From CALKMS01 sp036796755 (lineage in GTDB: Bacteria > Actinomycetota > Aquicultoria > SKW223 > CALKMS01): DNA of 11,701 bases. The first letter of the stretch is position 1. Each line of letters begins with the position of its first letter. The translations under genes and the position numbers were made by a program. Below are positions 1 to 6,337 of this stretch, piece after piece. The DNA lies in the NCBI GenBank assembly GCA_036796755.1, contig DAIRCJ010000050.1, positions 1-11,701 on the forward strand. The letters are read 5' to 3'. Under the pieces are notes generated by a model that had not been told where the DNA came from, ran no database searches, and saw nothing but the letters and a program-made list of their open reading frames with translations.

Positions 1-89
1 AATTTGAGGAGCTTCAAAAAAGAGTTGAAGCTCTGGAAGGAGCTAAAAAGGCAACCGCTTCTTCCAGCCGAAGGTCTTCAAAGAACTAA
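1..89 (+). CDS. 3' end of a coiled-coil protein gene, possibly phasin-like (partial)
   Basis: Reading from base 3, 28 codons run to a TAA at 87-89. The tail begins FEELQKRVEALEGAKK and ends in a Ser/Arg/Lys-rich stretch (SSSRRSSKN). The first half has the heptad-like spacing of a coiled coil and the last part is probably disordered and basic. Phasin or polyhydroxyalkanoate granule-associated proteins often end this way, and I recall them occurring next to ABC1-kinase genes, but only 28 residues are visible, so the family is inference. The gap to the kinase reading frame is only about 28 bases, suggesting the two are co-transcribed. The start lies outside the window. Confidence 0.6.
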   Translation, partial: FEELQKRVEALEGAKKATASSSRRSSKN

Positions 90-117
90 TAGCCAGGTTT
101 TTTAACGGGGGCGAAAA

Positions 118-1740
118 ATTATTTTTCCATCCAGAAGGCGAAATATTGCCAGGCTTCGCAAAATAACTCAGATCGCCATCAAAAACGGCCTTGGTTTCTT
201 TATTGAAAGTCTCGGTTTACAGCCAAAAGTTGCCCGTAAGCAGGAGGGACTTACTGATCAGCAGATAATAGGTCGTCGTCTTCGGCGCTTCCTGGAAGAG
301 CTAGGTCCAACCTTTATTAAGGTAGGGCAGCTTTTAAGTATAAGGCCTGACCTGGTGCCACCTGATGTCTTGTTTGAACTGGAAAAACTTCAGGATCAGG
401 TGGAACCTTTTCCAATAACTCAGGTAGAAAAAATTTTTAAGGAAGAGTTTGAAACGGGCATTTCGGCCGTTTTCAAAAAGTTTGACCCTCAACCTATTGC
501 TTCGGCTTCTATTGGTCAGGTTCACACAGGTTACTTGAAGGATGGTTCAAAGGTTGCCGTAAAGGTTCAGCGTCCGGAGGCTAAAAGCGTAATAGAAGCT
601 GACATAGACTTGCTTTTTTTCGCCGCTACCCGCTTGCAAAAGAGAGTCCCTCATCTTGATTTACGGGGTTTGGTTTCCGAGTTCTCTGAGTCTTTCCAGA
701 GAGAGCTTGACTATCGGATAGAAGCTCGCCACATTGACCGCTTTCGCCACAACTTTCGGGGAAACGAATTTTTAAAGATTCCTCTGGTTTACTGGAAGTA
801 CACTTCAAGAAGAGTTTTAACAATGGAGTATATTGAGGGGACTAAGGTTGACGACTTGGCAACTCCGGAGAAGATGGGAATTGACACTTACCACCTAGCT
901 ATTGAAGGAGCCCGGGCTTTTATGAAGCAAGTGATGGAGGACGGCTTTTTCCATGGCGACCTTCATCCGGCAAATATTTTGATTACTCCTGAGGGTAAAA
1001 TTGCCTATCTTGATTTTGGGATTGTTGGCTGGCTTTCTGACGAAGAAAAAGAAGTAATCGCCCGACTTTTGTTGGGGATTATTCGCCAGGATGTAGAGAT
1101 GATAATTAACGAGGCTAAAAACCTGGGAGTTACTATTCCAACTGAGAACCTCCCTTCAATGAGAAGGGATTTAAAAGAAATTGTTGATGCTTATTACGGG
1201 AGAACTTTGGGCGAGGTCTCCATTAATATTATTGGTCGGGAGTTTTTGAACCTGATTTACAAGTATAAAATCCGAATCCCCCAGCAGTATGCTTTATTAG
1301 CTAAAGCTCTGATTACGGTTGAGGGGGTGGCTAAAAAGCTTTACCCCCAGATAAACATTATTGAGGTGGCTAAACCTTACGTGATGGAGCTGATGCGCCA
1401 GAAGTTTGGCCCGGAAAAGATGATGGAGAGGGTTTTAGAGGAAAGCAAAACTTATGCTTTCCAGTTGTTTGACTTTCCCCGCCAGCTTTATTTTTTAGTC
1501 TCCAGCTTGAAAAGAGGTGACTTTCAGATTCGCTATCGCCAGGACGATTTAAAAGAAGTTTCCCGAAGCATTAAACTGAGTTTCAACCGCTTGATAATCG
1601 CCCTTTATCTGGCTTCTTTCTTGCTTTTGTTCCCCTTAGTGGCTTTTCTTTTTCCCGGTCGCAGTTTATTTTTACTTCTTTACACCCTCCTTTACTTTGT
1701 CTTTTTTTTGATTTTGTTGTTTTTCCTCCGAAGAGAATAA
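118..1740 (+). CDS. ABC1/UbiB (AarF) family atypical protein kinase-like ATPase
   Basis: This belongs to the UbiB/ABC1/ADCK group, membrane-anchored atypical kinases linked to isoprenoid-lipid (often quinone) metabolism; the substrate here is unknown. With the start at 118 it is 540 residues, a normal family length. Visible motifs, counted from that start: the KxGQ motif as KVGQ near 68-71; the Ala-rich nucleotide loop in PIASASIGQVH near 127-137; the VAVKVQRP lysine near 149; ELD near 196-198; the catalytic HGDLHPAN near 279-286; DFG near 299-301; and two hydrophobic C-terminal segments (about 493-515 and 518-538) ending in basic FFLRRE. The first ATG/GTG/TTG in frame is GTG 355, but that would delete KxGQ and the conserved RRRNIARLRKI N-terminus. 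The frame is open back to the TAA at 103-105. ATT at 118 or 121 sits 6 or 9 bases after GGGGG (107-111), so I take an ATT start. No nearby quinone genes are seen. Confidence 0.9.
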   Translation: MIFPSRRRNIARLRKITQIAIKNGLGFFIESLGLQPKVARKQEGLTDQQIIGRRLRRFLEELGPTFIKVGQLLSIRPDLVPPDVLFELEKLQDQVEPFPITQVEKIFKEEFETGISAVFKKFDPQPIASASIGQVHTGYLKDGSKVAVKVQRPEAKSVIEADIDLLFFAATRLQKRVPHLDLRGLVSEFSESFQRELDYRIEARHIDRFRHNFRGNEFLKIPLVYWKYTSRRVLTMEYIEGTKVDDLATPEKMGIDTYHLAIEGARAFMKQVMEDGFFHGDLHPANILITPEGKIAYLDFGIVGWLSDEEKEVIARLLLGIIRQDVEMIINEAKNLGVTIPTENLPSMRRDLKEIVDAYYGRTLGEVSINIIGREFLNLIYKYKIRIPQQYALLAKALITVEGVAKKLYPQINIIEVAKPYVMELMRQKFGPEKMMERVLEESKTYAFQLFDFPRQLYFLVSSLKRGDFQIRYRQDDLKEVSRSIKLSFNRLIIALYLASFLLLFPLVAFLFPGRSLFLLLYTLLYFVFFLILLFFLRRE

Positions 1741-1761
1741 GGTTTTTTCAACCCTCTTTCT

Positions 1762-1770
1762 TGGTAAAAT
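1762..1770 (+). promoter_or_regulatory. Extended -10 promoter of rel (TGGTAAAAT)
   Basis: A TGn extension (1762-1764) directly precedes TAAAAT (1765-1770) in the 36-39 base gap after the ubiB-like gene. No good -35 lies 17 bases upstream, as is common for extended -10 promoters. A normal -10 to start-site spacing places transcription start near 1777, on top of the GTG/ATG of rel. No Shine-Dalgarno is present between this box and the start codon. Predicted by eye only. Confidence 0.55.
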
Positions 1771-1779
1771 TATTTTGTG

Positions 1780-3924
1780 ATGAAAAATAAAGCCAGCGAA
1801 CTTTTTGAGTCTTTTAAAAAGCAAGATTCCCGAGTGGACACTGAACTCCTGGAAAAAGCTTTCAATTTTGCCCAGAAGGCTCACGGTGAACAGCAGAGAA
1901 AGTCAGGGGAGATTTTTCTTTCTCACCCCCTTGAGGTGGCCAGAATTTGCGCAACCTTAACCCTTGACTCTCCGACTTTAGCCGCTGCTTTGCTTCACGA
2001 TGTGGTTGAAGACACCAGCTATGGAATACAGGCTATTAAAGAAGAATTTGGGGAAGAGATAGCCAGCCTGGTTGATGGAGTGACCCGTTTGGAAAGAGTT
2101 CAATTAAGAGATGAGTCTCAAGCGGAAAATTTACGTAAGGTTATACTGGCAATGTCTAATGACATTCGGGTGGTTTTTATAAAGCTGGCTGACCGACTTC
2201 ACAACATGAGGACCATAGAACACCTGCCTTTAGAGAAACAGAAAGAGAAAGCCTGGGAAACTTTGGAAATATACGCTCCTTTAGCTCATCGTCTGGGAAT
2301 TTCCAGTATCAAAGTTGAACTTGAAGACCTGGCTTTTAAAGTCCTTGAGCCCAAGCGCTATGAACTAATTGTTAAACTGGTAGCCGAAACCAAATCGCGG
2401 CGGGAAAAATTTATTGATGAGGCAAGAAAAACCCTTTCTCAGGAGTTAAAAAAGATTGGCATTAAAGCTCGAACTGAAGGTCGTTTGAAGCATTTATACA
2501 GCATTTATAAGAAGATGAAAGAAAAAGGCAAGGAGTTTAGTGAAATCTATGACCTCTCCGCTATTCGGGTCATTGTGGAAACAGTCAAAGATTGCTATGC
2601 TGCCCTGGGAGTGGTTCATTCTTTGTGGAAGCCAATCCCCGGACGGTTCAAAGACTACATAGCTATGCCCAAGTTTAATATGTATCAATCCCTTCACACT
2701 TCAGTTATGGGTCCAGAAGGTAAACCTTTGGAAATTCAGATTCGCACTGAGGAAATGCACCAGATTGCCGAGTTTGGTGTGGCTGCTCACTGGCGCTATA
2801 AAGAGAAGATTAAAACGCCTGATGAGTTCGAGAAAAGGCTAAGCTGGTTGCGCCAGGTTTTTGAGCTGGGAAGCGAGTTAAAAGACCCACGAGAGTTTCT
2901 GCGTTCTCTCAAGCTCGACCTTGTACCGGAAGAAGTTTATGTCTTTACTCCCCGGGGGGATGTTCTCTCGTTGCCTCAAGGCTCAACCCCTCTTGACTTT
3001 GCTTATCAGATTCATACAGAAGTTGGACACTTTTGTGTAGGAGCAAAGGTAAATAAGAGAATTGTTCCCCTTGATTATAAGCTGAAAACTGGTGATGTGG
3101 TGGAGATATTGACTTCTAAGTCTTCTCCTGGTCCAAGCCGCGATTGGCTCAAAATTGTTAAAACATCTCGTGCTCGTAGCAAGATTAGGCAGTGGTTTAG
3201 TCGGGAAGAAAGGGAAGACTACAGTCAAATTGGCCGTGAAGCTCTTCAGAAAATCTTAAAAAAACAGGGGCTTTTAAACACTGTTTCTTTTGAGTCAGCA
3301 GAGTTTGAGAATCTGGCCAGAAGTTTTAATTATAAAAAGGTGGAGGACTTTTTAGCCGGAATTGGCTCGGGACAGGTTTCAGCTAAGCAGGTTGTGAGTC
3401 GTTTAATTCAAGAGCGCTCAAAGCAAACACCTCTGCAATCGGTCTCAGTGCCAGCCAGGAAAATAAAGGTTAAAGAGTTTGCCGAAAGTGGCGTGAAGGT
3501 AAAAGGAGTTAGTGATGTTTTAGTCAGGTTGGCCAGCTGTTGTAACCCGGTACCGGGAGATGAAATTATTGGTTATGTAACTCGGGGGCGAGGAGTTACT
3601 GTTCACCGCCTAAACTGCCCAAACTTGAAGGAACTTTTAAAAGATGAACAAAGGTTAATTGAGGTAAGCTGGAGCCGCAAACTCAAAGGTCCGTTTAAAA
3701 CTGAGATAAGAGTTCAAGCTCTCGATCGCACTCACCTCTTACGGGATGTAAGCACAGTTTTAAGTGACTCCGGGGTGAACATTTTATCGGCTACTGTGAC
3801 CACTACCAGAGATGGCCTAGCGATTCTGGATTTTGTTTTTGAGCTTGGCAATTTAAGTTTGCTCAAGACGATCCTTTCTAATGTGAAGAAAGTTGATTCG
3901 GTCTTTGATGTTCAGCGAGTATAA
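1780..3924 (+). CDS. rel: Bifunctional (p)ppGpp synthetase/hydrolase, Rel/SpoT family
   Basis: Makes (p)ppGpp from ATP plus GDP/GTP during starvation and hydrolyses it otherwise; a cytosolic, ribosome-associated stringent-response enzyme. From ATG 1780 it is 714 residues, full length. Domains in order (numbering from GTG 1777): HD hydrolase with H50, HD at 74-75 and LADRLHN near 137-143; synthetase with YDLSAIRV near 258-265, RFKDYIAMPK near 290-299, YQSLHTS and EIQIRTEEMH; TGS about 385-447; a region containing the conserved SCCNPVPGD near 587-595; and a C-terminal ACT domain about 643-715. RFKD matches the RxKD signature of bifunctional Rel rather than the ExDD of synthetase-only RelA, and the intact HD site agrees. 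GTG 1777 directly precedes the ATG, so either may be used. There is no Shine-Dalgarno; an extended -10 just upstream implies a leaderless message. It is followed after 36 bases by dtd, a common pairing. Confidence 0.96.
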   Translation: MKNKASELFESFKKQDSRVDTELLEKAFNFAQKAHGEQQRKSGEIFLSHPLEVARICATLTLDSPTLAAALLHDVVEDTSYGIQAIKEEFGEEIASLVDGVTRLERVQLRDESQAENLRKVILAMSNDIRVVFIKLADRLHNMRTIEHLPLEKQKEKAWETLEIYAPLAHRLGISSIKVELEDLAFKVLEPKRYELIVKLVAETKSRREKFIDEARKTLSQELKKIGIKARTEGRLKHLYSIYKKMKEKGKEFSEIYDLSAIRVIVETVKDCYAALGVVHSLWKPIPGRFKDYIAMPKFNMYQSLHTSVMGPEGKPLEIQIRTEEMHQIAEFGVAAHWRYKEKIKTPDEFEKRLSWLRQVFELGSELKDPREFLRSLKLDLVPEEVYVFTPRGDVLSLPQGSTPLDFAYQIHTEVGHFCVGAKVNKRIVPLDYKLKTGDVVEILTSKSSPGPSRDWLKIVKTSRARSKIRQWFSREEREDYSQIGREALQKILKKQGLLNTVSFESAEFENLARSFNYKKVEDFLAGIGSGQVSAKQVVSRLIQERSKQTPLQSVSVPARKIKVKEFAESGVKVKGVSDVLVRLASCCNPVPGDEIIGYVTRGRGVTVHRLNCPNLKELLKDEQRLIEVSWSRKLKGPFKTEIRVQALDRTHLLRDVSTVLSDSGVNILSATVTTTRDGLAILDFVFELGNLSLLKTILSNVKKVDSVFDVQRV

Positions 3925-3940
3925 TAAGCAGTTTTTTGTA

Positions 3941-3949
3941 TGGTAAAAT
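3941..3949 (+). promoter_or_regulatory. Extended -10 promoter of dtd (TGGTAAAAT)
   Basis: The same nine-base box as upstream of rel lies in the 36-base gap between rel and dtd. TAAAAT is at 3944-3949 and the TGG extension at 3941-3943. Expected transcription start is about 3955-3957, leaving a leader of only a few bases before ATG 3961. No Shine-Dalgarno is visible. No convincing -35 was found. Prediction rests on the match to the box class repeated elsewhere in the window. Confidence 0.5.
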
Positions 3950-3960
3950 TGCCCGATAAA

Positions 3961-4410
3961 ATGAGAGCAGTTGTTCAGAGAGTAAGATCAGCTTCGGTGA
4001 AAGTTAATGGGAAAGAAGTTTCCAGAATTGGAGAGGGTTTGCTGGTTTTTCTAGCGGTGGCTAAGGAAGATGATGGAAAGGATGCCCGGTATATGGCAGA
4101 AAAAATTGCCAATCTGAGAGTATTTGATAATGAGGCTGGTTTACCCGATAAAACAGTTCAGGACCTCAATCGTGAAGTTTTGCTTGTTTCTCAATTTACT
4201 CTTTATGGCGATACCAGAAAAGGAAGACGACCTTCTTTTGACCGAGCAGCGCCTTCAGAAAGAGCAGAAGAGCTTTTTTATCAGACCTTAAAAATTTTAA
4301 AACTTAAGGGAGTTCGAGTAAAAACTGGGTATTTTGGAAAAAAGATGCTGGTTGAAATAGAAAATGACGGGCCTTTTACCTTAATTGTTGATTCCAAGAA
4401 AGAAAACTGA
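3961..4410 (+). CDS. dtd: D-aminoacyl-tRNA deacylase
   Basis: DTD hydrolyses D-aminoacyl-tRNA (and mischarged glycyl-tRNA-Ala), a cytosolic proofreading step. The 149-residue product has the family's usual length. It opens MRAVVQRVRSASVKV, contains SQFTLYGDTRKGRRPSF (77-93), which includes the active-site Thr region, and ends with NDGPFTLIVDS, which holds the Gly-cisPro motif (GP at 137-138) that gives chiral selectivity. I chose ATG 3961 because the family begins MRAVVQRV. The in-frame ATG at 3940 would add MVKLPDK, overlap the predicted -10 box and match nothing in the family. It lies 36 bases after rel and 15 bases before the metallo-hydrolase. The rel-dtd pairing is widespread in Firmicutes and other bacteria. 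Confidence 0.95.
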   Translation: MRAVVQRVRSASVKVNGKEVSRIGEGLLVFLAVAKEDDGKDARYMAEKIANLRVFDNEAGLPDKTVQDLNREVLLVSQFTLYGDTRKGRRPSFDRAAPSERAEELFYQTLKILKLKGVRVKTGYFGKKMLVEIENDGPFTLIVDSKKEN

Positions 4411-4414
4411 TTCT

Positions 4415-4419
4415 AGGAG
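4415..4419 (+). promoter_or_regulatory. Shine-Dalgarno AGGAG of the MBL-fold hydrolase
   Basis: AGGAG lies six bases before ATG 4426 in the 15-base gap after dtd. It fixes the start of the hydrolase and shows that this genome does use Shine-Dalgarno initiation inside operons, in contrast to rel and dtd. Confidence 0.7.
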
Positions 4420-4425
4420 TTTTTA

Positions 4426-5067
4426 ATGAAAAAACTTGAGGTGGTAAAACTGATTGTGGGAGAATTTTCCACTAATTGTTACCTTCTTAAGTCGGGTAAT
4501 GAAGGCCTGGTGATTGACCCGGGAGCTCAGGGAGGCCTAATTTTGAAAAAAATTAAAGAGCTGGAATTAGAAGTTAAGTATATACTGAACACTCATGGGC
4601 ATTTTGACCACATTGCTGCCAACGACACCGTGCGAGAAGCAACTGGTGCTCGAGTGGCAATCCACCATTTAGACGCTCCTTACCTTACCAGTTCCTACCT
4701 TAACTCTTCTCTTTTGCTTGGCTGGAATTTAAGCCAAAAACCAGCTGATGTTCTTTTGAACGAAGGTGATGTTTTAGAGTTTGGTTTACATAGCTTAACC
4801 GTTTTTCATACTCCGGGACACACCCCGGGAAGCGCAAGTTTCTTAATAGAGGATTGGATTTTCGTTGGCGACCTTTTATTTGCCGGCTCAATTGGCCGCA
4901 CTGACCTTGCCGGTGGCTCGGCTGAAGCAATGAAGAAAAGTTTAAAAAGGCTTCAAGAATTCTCTGAGGATACAGTGGTCTATCCCGGACACGGGGAAAA
5001 TACAACCTTGAAGAAAGAAATGAAAAGCAATCCTTTTTTAAGCAAGGTTGGGGTTTATGGAGAGTAA
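4426..5067 (+). CDS. Metallo-beta-lactamase-fold hydrolase, glyoxalase II-like
   Basis: A 213-residue MBL-fold protein of the small glyoxalase II-like/YcbL-YqgX type. These are cytosolic di-metal hydrolases, typically acting on thioesters; the true substrate cannot be told. Metal ligands are visible in order: THGHFDH (HxHxDH at 57-62), H132 in HTPGHTPGS, D149 in FVGD and H189 in YPGHGENT. The early part includes NCYLL and VIDPG, typical of the fold. It lacks the long C-terminal substrate domain of classical glyoxalase II. A clear AGGAG supports ATG 4426. Its last codons overlap the start of hisS by 11 bases, suggesting coupled translation. MBL genes of this type commonly sit between dtd and hisS in Firmicutes-like genomes, but no translation role is proven. 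Confidence 0.9.
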   Translation: MKKLEVVKLIVGEFSTNCYLLKSGNEGLVIDPGAQGGLILKKIKELELEVKYILNTHGHFDHIAANDTVREATGARVAIHHLDAPYLTSSYLNSSLLLGWNLSQKPADVLLNEGDVLEFGLHSLTVFHTPGHTPGSASFLIEDWIFVGDLLFAGSIGRTDLAGGSAEAMKKSLKRLQEFSEDTVVYPGHGENTTLKKEMKSNPFLSKVGVYGE

Positions 5068-6337
5068 ATTCACCGCTCCCCGGGGAACCAGAGATATTTT
5101 ACCGGAAGAAGCAGCAAAAAAAAGGTGGCTTGAGGAAAAAGCTTATTCCCTTTTTTCCCGCTATAACTACAAACCAATTGTGACTCCAGTTTTTGAGTTT
5201 ACTGAAGTTTTTGAAAGGGGAGTGGGAGAAGCAACCGAGATTGTTCAAAAAGAAATGTATACCTTTACCGACCGCGGTGGCAGAAGTTTAACTTTAAGAC
5301 CTGAGGGGACAGCTCCGGTGGTCCGAGCTTATCTGGAGCACTCTCTGGGGAAGAAATGTGTCTTGCCGGTAAAACTTTTTTACTCTGGTTCAATGTATCG
5401 ATTTGAAAGGCCTCAATCGGGAAGGCAGAGGGAGTTCTGGCAGATAGGAGCGGAGATTTTAGGAGTGGATTCTCCCCTGGCTGACGCGGAAATAGTTCTC
5501 CTTTTAGTTGAATTTTTACGGGAGTTAGGAGCGGTTAATTTTGAAGTGTTGCTAAGTAGTATGGGCTGTCCTGATTGTCGACCAGCCTATATAGAGGAGC
5601 TTAGAGTTTTTTTGGAGGAAAGAAAGGAAAAGCTTTGCCCTGACTGCCAGCGTCGTTATAAATTAAATCCTTTAAGGGTGTTTGATTGCAAAAATCAAGT
5701 TTGTGCCAGGGTAATAGAAAAAGCTCCTCGGCTTTTATCTTTTCTCTGTTCCGCCTGCGAGAGTCATTTTAAAGAAGTCCAGGGTTTGCTTAACAAAGTT
5801 GGTTTGAACTTTAAGATAACCCCCAATCTGGTTCGCGGTCTTGACTACTATCGAAGGACAACATTTGAAGTTACCAGCCCCTATCTGGGAGCGCAAAATG
5901 CTCTGGGTGGTGGAGGCCGTTATGATGGTTTAGCTGAAGATTTAGGTGGTGAGCCAACGCCGGGAATTGGGTTCGCAGCTGGGGTGGAAAGAATCCTTCT
6001 GCATCTGGAAAAGGAGGGAGTTGAGCTTCCTTCTCTTTTTCCTCTTGAAGTTTTTCTGGTAGCTACTGACTCTTCCTATCAGCCGGAAACTTTTAGCCTA
6101 GCCTGGGAATTAAGGAAACAGGGTTTTTCTGCTGATTATGACTTTCGGTCACGAAAAGTAGCCAATCAGTTAAGGTTAGCTCACCGACTTAAAGCCCGGT
6201 ACGCTCTTTTTCTGGGGGAAAGGGAAAGCACTAAAGGAGCTTACAAAATAAAAGAAATGGAAAGTGGGAAGGAAGAAGAAATAAGGAAAGGAGAGATAGT
6301 ATCCTATTTGAGAAAGAAATTGAGGGAGGAAAGTTGA
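5057..6337 (+). CDS. hisS: Histidyl-tRNA synthetase
   Basis: Class II synthetase charging tRNA-His in the cytosol. The product is 426 residues from ATG 5057, a normal bacterial length. It begins with FTAPRGTRDILPEE, then TLRPEGTAPVVRAY (78-91), motif 2 MYRFERPQSGRQREFWQIG (113-131), the HisRS-specific RGLDYYRRTTFEV (260-272), LGGGGRYDGL, and motif 3 PGIGFAAGVERI (302-313). A C-terminal anticodon-binding domain follows from about 328. Four cysteine pairs lie in the insertion between motif 2 and RGLDYY: CPDC 171-174, CPDC 194-197, C211/C216 and CSAC 231-234. TTG 5048 in the same frame could add three residues (MGF), but ATG fits family starts better. The Shine-Dalgarno is weak (GGTTGGGG). The start lies inside the preceding hydrolase gene, and the stop shares the sequence TTGA with the aspS start. 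Confidence 0.97.
   Translation: MESKFTAPRGTRDILPEEAAKKRWLEEKAYSLFSRYNYKPIVTPVFEFTEVFERGVGEATEIVQKEMYTFTDRGGRSLTLRPEGTAPVVRAYLEHSLGKKCVLPVKLFYSGSMYRFERPQSGRQREFWQIGAEILGVDSPLADAEIVLLLVEFLRELGAVNFEVLLSSMGCPDCRPAYIEELRVFLEERKEKLCPDCQRRYKLNPLRVFDCKNQVCARVIEKAPRLLSFLCSACESHFKEVQGLLNKVGLNFKITPNLVRGLDYYRRTTFEVTSPYLGAQNALGGGGRYDGLAEDLGGEPTPGIGFAAGVERILLHLEKEGVELPSLFPLEVFLVATDSSYQPETFSLAWELRKQGFSADYDFRSRKVANQLRLAHRLKARYALFLGERESTKGAYKIKEMESGKEEEIRKGEIVSYLRKKLREES

Noticed and set aside
355..1740. GTG 355 as the start of the UbiB-like gene
   Set aside because: It would remove the conserved KxGQ motif and N-terminal basic helix that are encoded in the same open frame upstream.
3940..3942. ATG 3940 as the dtd start
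   Set aside because: Adds seven residues absent from the family, overlaps the predicted -10 box and has no ribosome site; the family begins MRAVVQRV at 3961.
4700..5005. Minus-strand open frame of 101 codons across the metallo-hydrolase
   Set aside because: The plus strand carries catalytic MBL motifs over the same bases; the minus product is unremarkable and typical of a complement-strand shadow.
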